NCBI RefSeq assembly: GCF_001625305.1
Contig: NW_017803843.1
Span: 814,263-878,262, forward strand
Source of the DNA: Branchiostoma belcheri
Taxonomy: Eukaryota; Chordata; Leptocardii; Amphioxiformes; Branchiostomatidae
Length of the DNA: 64,000 nucleotides
Reading direction: 5' to 3'
The position numbers were made by a program, and so were the translations under genes. Under the pieces are notes generated by a model that was not told the DNA's origin, did not search any database, and was given only the letters and a program-made list of their open reading frames with translations. Positions within the stretch are counted from its first letter, which is position 1. Every line of letters begins with the position of its first letter. This document shows, piece after piece, positions 1-11,746 of the stretch.

Positions 1-3000
1 TGGCGCGAAGAGCCCGGCTGCGGCAGCTGCAGACCTCCTCCCGGACCTCCATGGTGCACAGCGCTGTCCAGTGTAGGTAGTAATCCATCCGGCCGGGGAC
101 AAAGTCAGCTGGGTTGATGGGAACTACCCCTATTAAGCACCGACAAGGGACAACATAAGAGTATGTAAAAATCTATGAACATGACAGAAAATATCTATTT
201 CTTATGAATGAGGAAACAAATGGCTACGTCATGAGTAACTCTTGTACTAACTCTAGTAACTCTTCACAAGCACCGATTCACTCAAGTATATTGCATATGC
301 GCAGTTCTAAATGGTAATTGTCAGAATATCGCTTCTGTTGTTTTGAGCTACAAAGCTTTGTTCCACATACCGCCTCTGATCATGTCCAGCAGGCTGTTCG
401 CGCAGTCCACGCCTGCGTGCTGAAGGTGTAGGAACAGTTGTCGTAACCTCTCCAGCCCAAAGACGACGCCATCTCTTTGAAGAGTGCTGCAGAACCTGTG
501 GAAGAAAACGCCTGTTCTTAAGATGCGCTTGAGAAATAATCTTCTATATGAAGATAAAAAATAATATCCAGTCAAATATTGAAAAAAAACTGAATTCACC
601 TGCGAATTCTCATGAGTGTGGCCTCTGAGTCAGTGTAGGCTCCCGGCTGCACGCACATGTATGACGTCATGAACACGATGTTCATGAGCAGGTGGAAGTA
701 TTTCTCCTCGATTTCAGGCCGGAGGTGGACCTGATCGCGATACTTCCACAGCAATGATTCAATCTTCAGGGCAGCCTGCAATATGAAGTTTAGCCGATAT
801 CAGTTTGGAATATGCACTAGAAGTACATGTACTAGTAAAATGGGACCAAAAATCAACAAGATTATCACAATTGTTTTCTTCTCACACTAAATACAAAATT
901 GCTAGATCTGTAGGTAAGACGTACCTCGGGTAGATGTCCGTAGAGCTCAATGACGTTGTTGAGGGAGTCACGTGTCAGCGTCCCGGCTTCTCCGCCCTCA
1001 CAAATGGCTTCACACATGGACTCAAACCTGCGCAGTCGTTCTGCCTCCTCAGAGAGCACTTCTTCTGGTTCCACCCCCAGCTCGGGAAACTCTCGGCGAC
1101 TCCCTACATCGCCAGTGAACGCTGTGCTGCCTTCCAGGTTCGTGTCTGGTGTCTCTTGTGATGGCTGTTCGGACAAGGCTTCCCTCTGTCGCCGCTCGGT
1201 GTAGACGCTCGGACCGCTCTGCATGCGTGTAACCTGATAGAACACTTCAACCGCCTGGACTTCTTCCTTCTGTAGCTTGACCGAACGGTCCCTGCGTTCC
1301 CCCGGAAATCTGTCCAGTGCGACGCTCATCCTGACGGCTCCGTCGCTCCACCGCAGCCACACGAACGTCATCGGGCGCCTGACGTTGTAGATCTGCAGGT
1401 GCTCCGAGTCCAACTCCAACAGGTAGTCGTCCTTCATGTGGCCATCCTGTAGGTCCACCATCTCCATCCCGCCGCCGGAGTGATCCGAGAAGAAGACGAC
1501 CGTGGGACGACCCGAGCTCTCGTCTGTAGTGATGACGTCTTCCATCACAAGCGGCCCGGGAAGACACAGCCCCATCACCAGGACTGTGCCCGCAAGGTGG
1601 AACTCGAAGATAAGCAGTTTCGGAGTCTCCGACGTCAAGACACTTCTGACGGTTGGCCACGAGATGTCTTCGTCAAACTGCTGGTAGAAGAGTGACCACT
1701 GATTTGGTGACATTACGTCCATCCTCCCTATGTCGCTCTCCGTAAGGATCTTTGATTTGTAGAAGGCATTGGTGATGTACTTCATAGGCAGTTCAGGGCA
1801 ATCGACTGCCACCCTGGCCTTCTGACTTGGCGTGAAGCGCGTGAAATCTATCTGCCCCACATAACTCTGGAGGTCCTGAAGACGACCGTTGCTCTCACAC
1901 CATTTGTACAGGAAACGGAAGAGCTGATACTCGCTGACGTTGATGTCCTTATTGTTCAGAAGGTCTGTGATGTCGGGTTCCTCAAAGACTCTGACCGCCA
2001 GGTCGCTGTCTACAGCTACACTGTCGGCAAGGTAAAGATCTGCGCGTTTCAGCATCTTCTGCCACACGTATCTTGTCTCTTGTGCTTCTGGCGGCTAGAG
2101 AAAAAAGATGTTAACGTGCGTTACTAATGCAAGGTAGAGGAAACAGTAGCCTAGTCATTGTACGGTCACAATAGGAATTCGAGCATTGTGCCAGGGCATG
2201 CATGTAAAACTATGCATACCATTGCAAAGTTAGGCTCGTACAGTGCGTACCTTTCCCAAACGACGTGGAACAACAACGCCTTTCCCCGTCTTTGCGGTGT
2301 CGACCGCTGTGGCGAACAGCTTGGCGATGTTGCGACACTGAGATGACGTCACGCCTCTGACGTCAGCCCACCTGTTGAAGAGCTCGTTGAGTCGGCTGAC
2401 CGTGCGGCTGTTGTAGGTCGCAAACACGGAGATGAGGTCGTCATTGGTGACAAGGTCTTTCTTTGCAGACTCCCCACCTGGAAAATCAAAACGTTTCATG
2501 CAATTTTTCTGACAATCTTCCCAAACTATGCGTGCACAAAATGAGACATACTGTCTGAAAGGTCTACTTGCAGGATGATCACAATACAGTTAATCTTTTG
2601 AGAAACTGAAAAATAGGCAGACAATAACGTACATGTACATGCTAACTTTACCATTAGAATAATGCATGTAATAGTTAAAAAGAAACCCACTTAGCATAAA
2701 CGTAGACGGCGGCTGAGTGTGCTAGTAAGGTATTGTACCGAAGAGTTACCTGGGTAGGACAGCGGCTCCTGTTCTTCCTCCGGGACCAGGTCCGGATCCC
2801 AACACACGAAGTACTTATCTCCATCAAGGTCACTTCCGGCTATCTCATCTGCGTGGGGCCGATCACCTTTCAGAACCAATAGGCAAAATTCCATGTTAGG
2901 AATACACCGTATACACCACTTAAGCATAGACCGACCCAGGATGAACTACAATCAACGGAGACCTACAAACAGTAAACTGGAACTGGAAGGATGTAGATAG

Positions 3001-4804
3001 ACTTGCCGTTGACTGGAAAGTCTGACTGCCTCATGTTAGCTCGGAAGACACGGGAGCCCCTAAGTCTGCGTAAGCAATTCACCACTTGGTTTCACATGAT
3101 GACAACTTCACATGCTTTTCTATAGGTTAGAAATAACGTTGAAAAGTTTTGATTTGCACGTTTACCTTGTACAGGAAACACTATGCAGTCGACAAGATGG
3201 CGGCAGTCCTCCACATTGACACACTGCAACACGCGGAAGTCACCGGGATGGTAACACGGGCACTTCACCACGGCTACCTTTGTGTCAGTAAACACCTGTC
3301 ACACGGCAGAAGAGAAAAGACACTTTTGAAATGGTGTTCTGATGAAACTTCAAACGTTTGGTTTGCAGCTATAGCTATTGCGCATAATTCCCTTAAGGTA
3401 CTGGGCAAAAAAAATGTGAAAAATAATAGGGAATTCTAAGCTGAAAAACTAAATGCTTCATACGTTTCATGTTGTACATATCATTATAGTTGTTCTTACC
3501 TGCGTTTTCCCTCGCACAGTGGCTTGGAAGAAGCACTGCCCAGGCTGGAGCTTTCCTGAAGGATCACAGACCCCGAACACGTTCCTGGACTTTTCTATAG
3601 GTATTTTCAGGGCTCTTGCAGGCTCGGGTTTCGTGTTGAGGAGTTTGTGGACTTTGTTGGCTTTCGGGGGACGTCGCACTCTACTCCGGAACCCCCGGAG
3701 GATCTCTATGGTCTCGTTGTCGGGGCCGTCCTCTCGCGAGAACAGGCGTTCGGCGAGACCAATGTATCCCCGGGCGCAGAGGTGGCGGAACGCAACTTCT
3801 TTGTCGATCTCCAAGCGGTCGAGTTCACGGAAATACGTCTCTTGCTTTGACAGGAACACCTCGTCTGGGATGCCGAGCGCGGACAGCATCATGATGTACT
3901 GCTTGTTGAGCTGGCCGAACGCGTAGGGCTGCGAGATGCCGTCGTCGCACACGCCGAACACGTGCGGAGGCGCCAGCTTCCAGGTGAACTTCTCCTGCGA
4001 GGGCCGGATGCTCACGCCGTTGGGAAGAGACGGGTCGATCATGACGATCCCCTTACATCCCTTCATGCGGAACTGAATGACGGACGGGACCGGCGGATCC
4101 TGGTGTCGGTAACGGTCGGTGATGTCTTTGACGTCCATGATTTTCCGTGCGCAGGCGACAGATATGAACCCGCAGCCGTCCGTAAACGTGAACCCATTGC
4201 GCTCGATGTCCTTGGTGTGATCTATCTCCTTCTCGTCGAGCTCCAGGCACTTTGTCGCCGTCGAGAGTAACAGACCGATCCGTGCTGCTCGCTTGGAAGG
4301 ATTCTTGATGGCTTCAAACGCGCCGAATCTGTTGATCAACTCCTCCTTGTGACCAAGGGCTTCGCTATCGTACAGGATGCACGTTCTCTCCCGGAGCTGA
4401 CTCGCGCTGTGACCGAAGAACACGTAACGACGTCCCCGCTGACGTCCAGCCGTCACGCTAAACCCTGACTTCAAGACCGCCTCCACCACCTGTGGCGGCG
4501 TACTCAGGTCAAAGTGGAGGACGACGAAGTAACGGACGTCGTGTTGTCTGAACAGTGAGCACATCTTAGCATCGCTGTAGTCCGTCTCCACGTAAAAATC
4601 GTCTGTTGTCAACTCCTTCGATTTGACGCCTTCTCTTTCCCTCTTCCGTCGTATGTAGACGACTTTAATGTTAGCTTTCTGGAGTTCCTCCTGTGGTCTT
4701 GGTGACCATTCTTTCTTATAGACCAGTTCTCTCTGCTCTGCACCTCCTTCTGTGTCAGGATGCTTCAGAAAGCCCGTCAGAGTACGCGAATCTGTCGACG
4801 CCAT
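1..4804 (-). CDS. RNA-dependent RNA polymerase (RDR/QDE-1 type), 3' end beyond the window
   Basis: Cellular RdRP that copies RNA into complementary RNA in small-RNA pathways. Exons by splice site and phase: 4804-3500, 3295-3166, 2866-2750, 2477-2251, 2094-925, 775-600, 495-371 and 129-<1. The first exon carries the conserved block FTDGCGFISVACA and the MKGCKG...PNGVSIRPSQ region. Exons 2-3 join into CLHPGD-like (CYHPGDFRVL) and GDRPHADEIAGSDLDGDKYF; the Asp triad DLDGD lies at about residues 491-495. Long C-terminal helical exons follow. The start ATG is preceded by an in-frame TGA 12 bases upstream. Exon 7 can end at TAG 348 (1090 aa), or splice at a strong GTATGT donor (371|370) in phase with an open exon at 129-1; I prefer the second. 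Family identity is certain from the motifs; the downstream end is uncertain. The gene looks intact, with no frameshift in the visible exons. Confidence 0.9.
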
Positions 4805-6522
4805 TGTTGACGAATCACTGGGTCACTGTTGCCAGAGATAGATAAGTGTCTACTATTAGAAAGACTTAATATATTACTGCGTGAATGATAAATGTTCACC
4901 ACATACTTGAACAGACACCTGTTTAGCGATATCAAAAACATATAAACAGTACTCATGCAGTTATGATTAGTCTGTGTCTGCCGTCTGTTTTCATTCAGCC
5001 AAATGAATATATCAAATCAACTTCATACAAGTGAACGTAAGCAAAAGTCATCACGCAAAGGCTGACGGGAGAGATAGGTTTTGGACAGGTGAAAGGGTAG
5101 GCGGAAATGCCTTATGGCCACTAGCACTGGGACTCGGCAATACAGCAGACCCATTTGCTAGGTCTACCTTCCAATTACCTATCTACCATGTAACCTCCAT
5201 TTGATGTATAGACTTGACCGACTGTGTGACCGATTCAGGCACACCTACATGCAGTACTATACACAATACAGCTTCAGATATAACGTTACGTATATATATA
5301 CATTTTTGCCCTTTTACAGTATATTGTATTTTAGATTCGTATGGTGTGCACTGATTAAAAGAACCCATGTTACAGGTATTCTATACATGTTGTAACATGT
5401 TGAAAGTAAGACAATAAATAAGGTTGTAGGCACACTACTGTGAATACCTCTCACTATAGCTAGCAATGTCCCGTCACACTTGAATGAATACATCAACATG
5501 CAGCATTATAAACCTACTCTACATGTCTGGACATGCACCAGGCAAACTTCGGAGTTACAATGACAGCACTGAGAAGTCGACAGAGTTTAGTTAGACTGTT
5601 GTAAGCTTCGTACACTTACCGCATATAGGAAACGTCATACACTTTATCAGTTACACCAGTTTTGAACACGCGATTCTGTCGGCGCCACACGACAGTACCT
5701 ATGGACACAATGCCTGGTGGAACAACACAAAAGACCACTTCGAAACTACGTACGATGCATACAGAGCGTATGACTAAGAAGTGAACATTTGACATCCTTG
5801 TGGTATGGCAATGGGCCAAGTTTCGGTGTGAGTCATGATCAGGAGTGGTTGGTTTCGGTGCGTCTACAAAACTCAAGCCAAGTTTCGGTGTGTACGTGAC
5901 TTGGGTATGTCCACACCCTTTGTTATTTCACCAGGAGAATACTAATAGTGATTTAATTACGTTAGTACCTGCTAGTTGCGATAAGGGCACCAAAGGTAGG
6001 CGACAGTAATGTTTCCATAATTGACTTGGCAGTGCCTGGCATTTAATAGCCATCGCCATTTGGCTTATACAATCCACCTGCAATGTGGCTCCATATTAGA
6101 AATATTGGAAAACCTTGAGAGGGAAGACCCCATAGGTTTCCAATTTTTCCGTTGATTATAGCTCACGTCGGTCATTCTCCCACGGCAGAGCTATCCCGCG
6201 GCAAATACGCCTTGTACTCCTTACTGGTAAGGAAGCACCCCTGGCGTGGGAGGATGACGTCGGTACGTTTTACTTTTTCCTTTACATTTTACCTACAGAT
6301 AACAAGTAGCACAGAGAGCAGCTGCGAGATCTTTTTTGTATAATTATACAGCTACAGGGCAAGTCTAGCCTTACAATTAGGGCTTGCTCTACCAGTAATC
6401 GGGCCGGGGTCAAAGTTGAAGCGAGCCGATCAACCTTCAGACTATGTACTATATTTTCAGGTGTGTTTTTGTTCAACTTTCCCCATACAGAGATATTCAA
6501 ACCGTTGATAAACAAACAAAAA
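4805..6522. other. Intergenic region, RdRP to Ttd14-like gene
   Basis: Head-to-head spacer between the RdRP and the P-loop ATPase gene, so it should hold both promoters. I see no convincing coding exon. A 15-base phrase, CCAAGTTTCGGTGTG, occurs twice (about 5817 and 5879). A possible 5'-UTR acceptor (CCCCATACAG) ends at 6490, just upstream of the ATPase ATG. Confidence 0.5.
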
Positions 6523-9500
6523 ATGAAGCCTTCGCAAGACCTTCTGAGAGTGTTTCTGTGCGGCGCCCAGAGCACCGGTAAGACCACGCTTCTGAACGAC
6601 CTGACAACTGAGGTTCCGAAAATCCACGGAGAACCCGAGGTGGCCCGGCGGGTGATACAAGGCCTGGGGCTGACACGGGAGGACTTCGACTACAAGAAAA
6701 ACCCTAAAGGGTTTGAAGATCTCCAGGTATGGGAGGGTTATTCTTGGTCACTATCGTGAGCTTACGTGATAGAGTTTTGTCAATGATGATATCAAGTAAT
6801 GCTATCTTCTTTCATGTATTATTTATGGTAAGGCCATGTTGATTTGATTATATGGATTCCGGGAGCCCCAAAACTGATGCGCGCGTGCGAATAAAAAACA
6901 AGAGTTCCACGATCTCATACCTTCGCCAAAAAATGTTAACCCTTGCGGGTGACGAAGTCTACAATTTTAATCATTGATTTTGTAAATAAGAGCCTCATTT
7001 GCATGGATTATATCAGTTGATCATATTCTCCATCCAATCATAGCCTTATCATAACAAGCCTTATCATAACAAAAAGGCTATTATAGCACTTCCTCATAAA
7101 TTATGCAAATGAGATCATGATTTGAATAAATTATGTTTATTGATGTTCACCTTCACTTAACTTCCAAATGTGGCAAGTATGAAATTCGGGGTGCAGCAGT
7201 TACAACTATGGAATTATAAGAATTTGCCATTAATTATTCAAATTAGGTCCTCATTTACATAATCTATATCCTCAGATGTTTTTCTCGTTCTCAAGTAGAT
7301 GTCACAACTGTTTCATAGTTCTATTATCGAACAAATCAGATTTATAGAATTTCCTCATTAATTATGCAAATTAGCTCTTGATTTGCATAATTGAATGAAT
7401 GAATGACTGGTTTATTAGGTAAAACATTGCAGCCCGTCAGGCTGAAATACGTTCTACTTACATAGTACATCAAAGTACGTTTCATGACTTACATAGGACA
7501 CAACTCAATATGACGAATAGCATAAAATATTACATAGTATTAAAATGTCGATTAAAATAAAATATTACAATAACAAAACATCTGAGTGTGGTTGGTTTAC
7601 AACGTATTATTTGTTCGTGTTAAGCAGACTCAGTAGAGACGGTACAGGGCGTGTTTTGAAATCTAGAAGTGCGGCAAGGCGCCAGTGTCATTTTGTCAGA
7701 GTTTCTAAGGTTCCTGCCATGCTCCTGTCGCCGTGTGTTGGGGAGGAGATCAGCTGTGCGCTCCGATGTTGTCATGCTGTGTGCAAACTTGGTGCAGAGG
7801 ACCGCCCGTCTCTTCTCGAGTGTTTCAAGTTTGCACATCTTCAGCCCCGTGGTGTAGTCTGTATACTTCTGACCCAAGATAATCCGGCATGCACGTTTCT
7901 GTACTCGTTCCAGTGTTGCAGTTTGTTTGCGGGTAAGTCCGTGATGCCACACTGGCGCGCAGTACTCAAGGATCGGTCTTATGAAGCCACAGTACACTGT
8001 TACAAGGTCCTCCACTGGGACTCCAAATGACTTAAGTCTGCGTAACATGAACAGTCGCTTGTTGCCCTTCTTTGTTGTTTCACTCACTTACAGTATTGTC
8101 AGTGAGAATGCTTTTCAGCAGGCCAGGCAGCTTTTCCGTCTCAGTATAAGACAGACAGTAAATGTCTACTACTGACGTGCTAGTTTGTTTCTCATTCGTC
8201 TCGCCTGATTTGCGTACCCTCTCGCTTTTCGATTATGACCCAGTGCAGCCCAGGCCGAGGACAGGTTATTGAGTGAAGAAGCGATGCTAAGATTTTCTGC
8301 ACGAGCACCGTACACGTTTCTCTGCATCTGCAGAGCTCTTCTCAAAGCAATCAATGGCNNNNNNNNNNNNNNNNNNNNGCGATAGGTCATCCACGTATTT
8401 CCACCGATCATTGAGTGATTGACAGGCATCATTTATCATGCAGAGGAAGATGATTGGCCCCAACTTTGTGCCTTGTGGGACACCGGTGGTAAGAGTTTCA
8501 CAGTCTGAGAGTGACTGTCCATACCGGACTCTTTGTCGTCTGTCTGTGAGAAAGTCCACTATCCACGGCACAATGGACGGTCTTGTCTCCATGTTAAGTA
8601 GCTTCAAAATGGCCTGATGGTGGTTGATGGTATCAAATGCCTTAGTAAAGTCCGTTAATAGGATTGTTCCCACGTTTTTGCTTCTTTCAGCACCTTGGTA
8701 GAGAAAGTGGGTGAGACTAATCAGGTAGTGGTTGGTCGAACTTCTCTTGATCCCCCCAAACTGACGTTTGTCGATGTTGTTCCATATGTCTGACAGCACC
8801 CATTTTCCTACGATGCCTTCGCAAATCTTCGCAAATATTGCAGTCAGGGATATCGGACGCAACTTGTCGATGACTGCTGGCAGTTCCTTGGGGATAGGTG
8901 TGACTACTGCTTCCTTCCACTGGGCTGGAACTGTACCTGCTATCAGTGAGGTGTTAAAAATGTCAGTGAGTGGTTCTGCGAGTTCACATGCGAACATTCT
9001 AACCAGTCGGGGAGCGATACCGTCCGGACCTCCCGCTTTACGAACTCTGACTCGGGACAGCTCTATGTACATCTCCCACGGCATGATCTGTGGCGGTGGG
9101 GAGGGTGCAGGAAGGTAGGCTGGTAGATCGCTGGTGCACACCTCTGGGGACTGCTGTGAGATCGATGACAGGTGTTTGTTTATCGCATCTGCGACAGCCT
9201 TGTGGTCGTCCGGGGCGACGTTTGGGACGTGGATGGCACTGGGAGGTTTTACTACGTTGCACACAGACTTCAGCTCCTTGTACCATTTTGCTGGGTCTTC
9301 TGTTTTCAACTGTTGAACTTTGTTCACGTAGTGTGTTTCCTTGGCCAGTTTGATGTGGCGGATGATTTTGTTTCTGAGTCTTTTCCACACTTCCTCTTTA
9401 CGTTGGTAGAAGGCTTCCTGTCGTTTCTTTATCAACCTCTTAACCCGTGTCGTTATCCACGGTTTGTCTGTCGGGTGGATCTTGACGACTTTGGTGGGGA

Positions 9501-11746
9501 AAAACTTATCAATCTGTTGGTTCAGTGTCTTGTAGAAGCCGTCTGTCTTTTCTTGTGCACTTGTGGCGTTGTAGACTTCGTTCCAGTCGTGCTGGGATAT
9601 CCATGCACCAAATGCCCTGATGTCCGAGTCTTTGAGGGGCCTCACAACACGCGTGTGGGTCTTATTCGCAGCTTTAGTCACTTTTGGTGCCCAGGTGACG
9701 GAGTAGTGGTCGCTAAGTCCCAATGGAGCTCCTATAACAGGTGTGTTGTACCTGGACTGGATGTTGGTGATGATGACGTCAAGCGTGGCGTCACGTCACG
9801 TTGCCATCTGATTATGTCAAGCATCACTTCAACTACCTACATACCAAAAATCACGACAATACGTCAACCGGTTCTTGAGTTATCGTCCTTCAATTTTTTT
9901 TCAACAAATGCTCCTGCAGTTCTAGAACAATGCGCTAGGGGACCCAAACTCATGTCACTTCTTCCCTACCTCAAGAGCTATCTACCAACTAAAATTCGTG
10001 ACCCTAGCATGTACAGAACATGAGATATCAAAACCGGAAGTTCAGCTGCAGTACCTAGGAAAGCCGCCAGGGGGCCCAAAATCTAATCATTTCTAGGTCT
10101 CATGAAGTCATACCCACCTACCAAGTTTCATTCCAATCCATCCACTGCTTCTCGAGTTATCTTGCTAAACCACACACACACAAACACACACACACACAGA
10201 CAAACGCTACTGAAAACATAACCTTCTTGGCGAAGGTAAAAAGTTTTGACAAAAAAAAAGTTCTTTTCATTATGAAATCTACGTGGTCATGAGGGTTGAG
10301 CAAATGGCACAGAATATGGTTTGGCGAATAATCTAGTCTTCAAGTTTATTTCTTTACGATTTCGTCTTTTTTCGTTTGATTTTGGCATTCTACGACATTG
10401 GTATAGTTTTTATTAATTTTTTTTGTAACTTATGGTATATTTTTGCTCATTTTGCAACTGTTTTGTACGATTTACAGTATGGTTGAAAAACTTTTTTTTT
10501 TTTGGAAACGGACCGAAAATTCATGCGCGCGCGGATGTCATCCATATAATCAAATCAACATGGCCTAAGTTAGCTTGGTGCCCGAGTGGAACCTTGATCA
10601 AGGCCGCCTGTTAGCAATTAGATAATGATCATAATGATAGACAGTCACCAAGCTACCTACCCATAAATAATATATGATAAAAGATAACATCACCTCCGCC
10701 CTAAAACAGACCATTCGAAATTAGCTTATTATAAATATTGCCAAGCCAAGGTGGATTATTGTTTTTGCCGTCTATGCAAGTCATGAAGTATAGGTAAAAA
10801 ATATGACCAAACTTGAATATGAAAATTTCTGGTGTACGTTACTGCTTAACTCACTGAAATGAAATATGCTGTGTGACATATGCTAGTTTACATTAAGGAT
10901 TGCGTTTTCTGTTATCCTAATAGCTGAAGATTTTAGACGCGCAGTGTGAGACGGAGAGGACAAATGCGGCGGCGGGGAGAGACTACATCGCAGACCGGGG
11001 GATAGACCCGGTGGTGTACGCGCACGTCTGTCTGGGCGAGAACGCCAAACAACGTCTGCTAGAAACACAGCAGGCTAAGGAGTGCATTGAAAGGTGGGCA
11101 TACATGTGTACCTACGACGTGTTGTGCATGGAGGATGTCTTAAACATTGAAAGCGAATACTTCTGAACGGGGAGTAGAAAACTCGAAAAAAGTCGAAGGC
11201 AATAATTTGTGTACTTGACCTGTATCTTGTAAACAACCACAGTTGACCAGTCAAGAATCATGAGTAAAATTCTCTCACAAAAACAAGACCTATAGTAACC
11301 GAACAAGTTACAATGCAATTAATAACATAGACATGTAACTGCACTGTCCATATACACGTGAGAACAGCAAATGGACTGTTTTGTTCCGGGTTTCCAGGTC
11401 GTTACAGATAACAAGATGCCAATAAAACTATTTCGTGCAATTCTTTTTACCATTATAACCCTACCATTATTTCAGGTACAAGAAGTCGCTGGTGTTCGTC
11501 ATCACGCCGCACCAGGAGTGCATCAAGGATGACGGATTCCGGATGACGGGGACGCTGGAGGACCTGCAGCGGTATACCGTCGCCATGACAACCATTCTGA
11601 ACGACAACGGCATCCCCTTCACCACAATCCAGGAGCTCGACCGTCAGAAACGCGTCCAGATCGTCCGGGAGAAAATTCTGGAAATCCGGCCTGACCTTGG
11701 TGCTGAAGCTGCGAATTCGAAGATTAAAGAAACCCAACAAAACTAG
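6523..11746 (+). CDS. NadR/Ttd14-type AAA (AAA_28) P-loop ATPase
   Basis: Small nucleotide-binding protein of the NadR/Ttd14 AAA class. Exons: 6523-6726, 10924-11093 and 11476-11746, phases 0 then 2, giving 214 aa. A Walker A motif GAQSTGKT lies at residues 14-21, straight after the start. The second exon carries DYIADRGIDPVVYA, the third VFVITPHQECIKDDGFRMTG, both typical spacing for this family (Walker B region and lid). The ATG at 6523 is used because the P-loop then starts at the usual distance; an earlier in-frame start at 6463 is less likely. The biochemical role in animals is not fixed: bacterial NadR domains phosphorylate nicotinamide riboside, while fly Ttd14 acts in photoreceptor trafficking. 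Intron 1 (4.2 kb) is mostly repeats. Confidence 0.85.
8166..8358 (-). pseudogene. Tetratricopeptide-repeat coding fragment beside the assembly gap
   Basis: On the minus strand this stretch reads as a kinesin-light-chain-like TPR: ALQMQRNVYGARAENLSI followed by ASSLNNLSSAWAALGHNRKA, ending at a stop at 8169. The SLNNL...AWxALG spacing is typical of the TPR families that are expanded in amphioxus. It sits exactly where roughly 300 bases of reverse transcriptase should be, and abuts the run of Ns. It is a gene fragment in foreign context, or a wrong join in the assembly. Confidence 0.65.
8359..8378. other. Assembly gap (20 N)
   Basis: Twenty Ns. RT coding sequence lies to the right and the TPR fragment to the left, so the gap is also a content boundary. 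Confidence 0.99.

Larger units (their letters stand above)
7394..9800 (-). mobile_element. CR1/L2-like non-LTR retrotransposon, 5'-truncated and damaged
   Basis: Reverse transcriptase of the Jockey-superfamily type, read on the minus strand. It begins inside the C-terminal end of the APE endonuclease (DATLDVIITN, LGLSDHYS), so the 5' part is missing beyond about 9800. RT motifs follow: RPISLTAIFAKICE, SKAFDTINHH (written TKAFDTINHH here), GVPQGTKLGP and YVDDLS up to 8380. The post-RT part (NKRLFMLRRLKSFGV, YCAPVWHHGLT, RACRIILG) resumes at about 8063 and stops near 7620. The 3' end on this strand carries a TTTATT/AATAAA signal and a short (ATTC)n tail near 7394-7410. The segment between 8380 and 8063 is not RT sequence (see the gap and the TPR fragment). 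It is related to the copy at 55285-57780. Confidence 0.85.
6919..10237. repeat. Nested repeat block in intron 1 of the ATPase gene
   Basis: The block is framed by inverted ACCTTCGCCAA (6919) and TTGGCGAAGGT (10227-10237). Left of the LINE are several copies of an AT-rich phrase like AATTATGCAAAT with TCCTCATTTGCATAA (7000-7400). Right of it (9830-10240) is a non-coding segment with a (CA)n run and the inverted terminus. It is probably an older repeat into which the LINE inserted; the two ends could also belong to separate elements. Confidence 0.5.

Noticed and set aside
348-350. TAG as the certain RdRP stop
   Set aside because: Not taken as certain, because a strong donor lies 20 bases before it and the downstream exon fits in phase; kept as the alternative end.
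1247-1660. 137-codon minus-strand frame overlapping the RdRP exon
   Set aside because: Out-of-frame shadow of the GC-rich RdRP exon 925-2094.
9172-10023. 283-codon plus-strand frame
   Set aside because: Antisense shadow of the reverse transcriptase continuing by chance into non-coding repeat.
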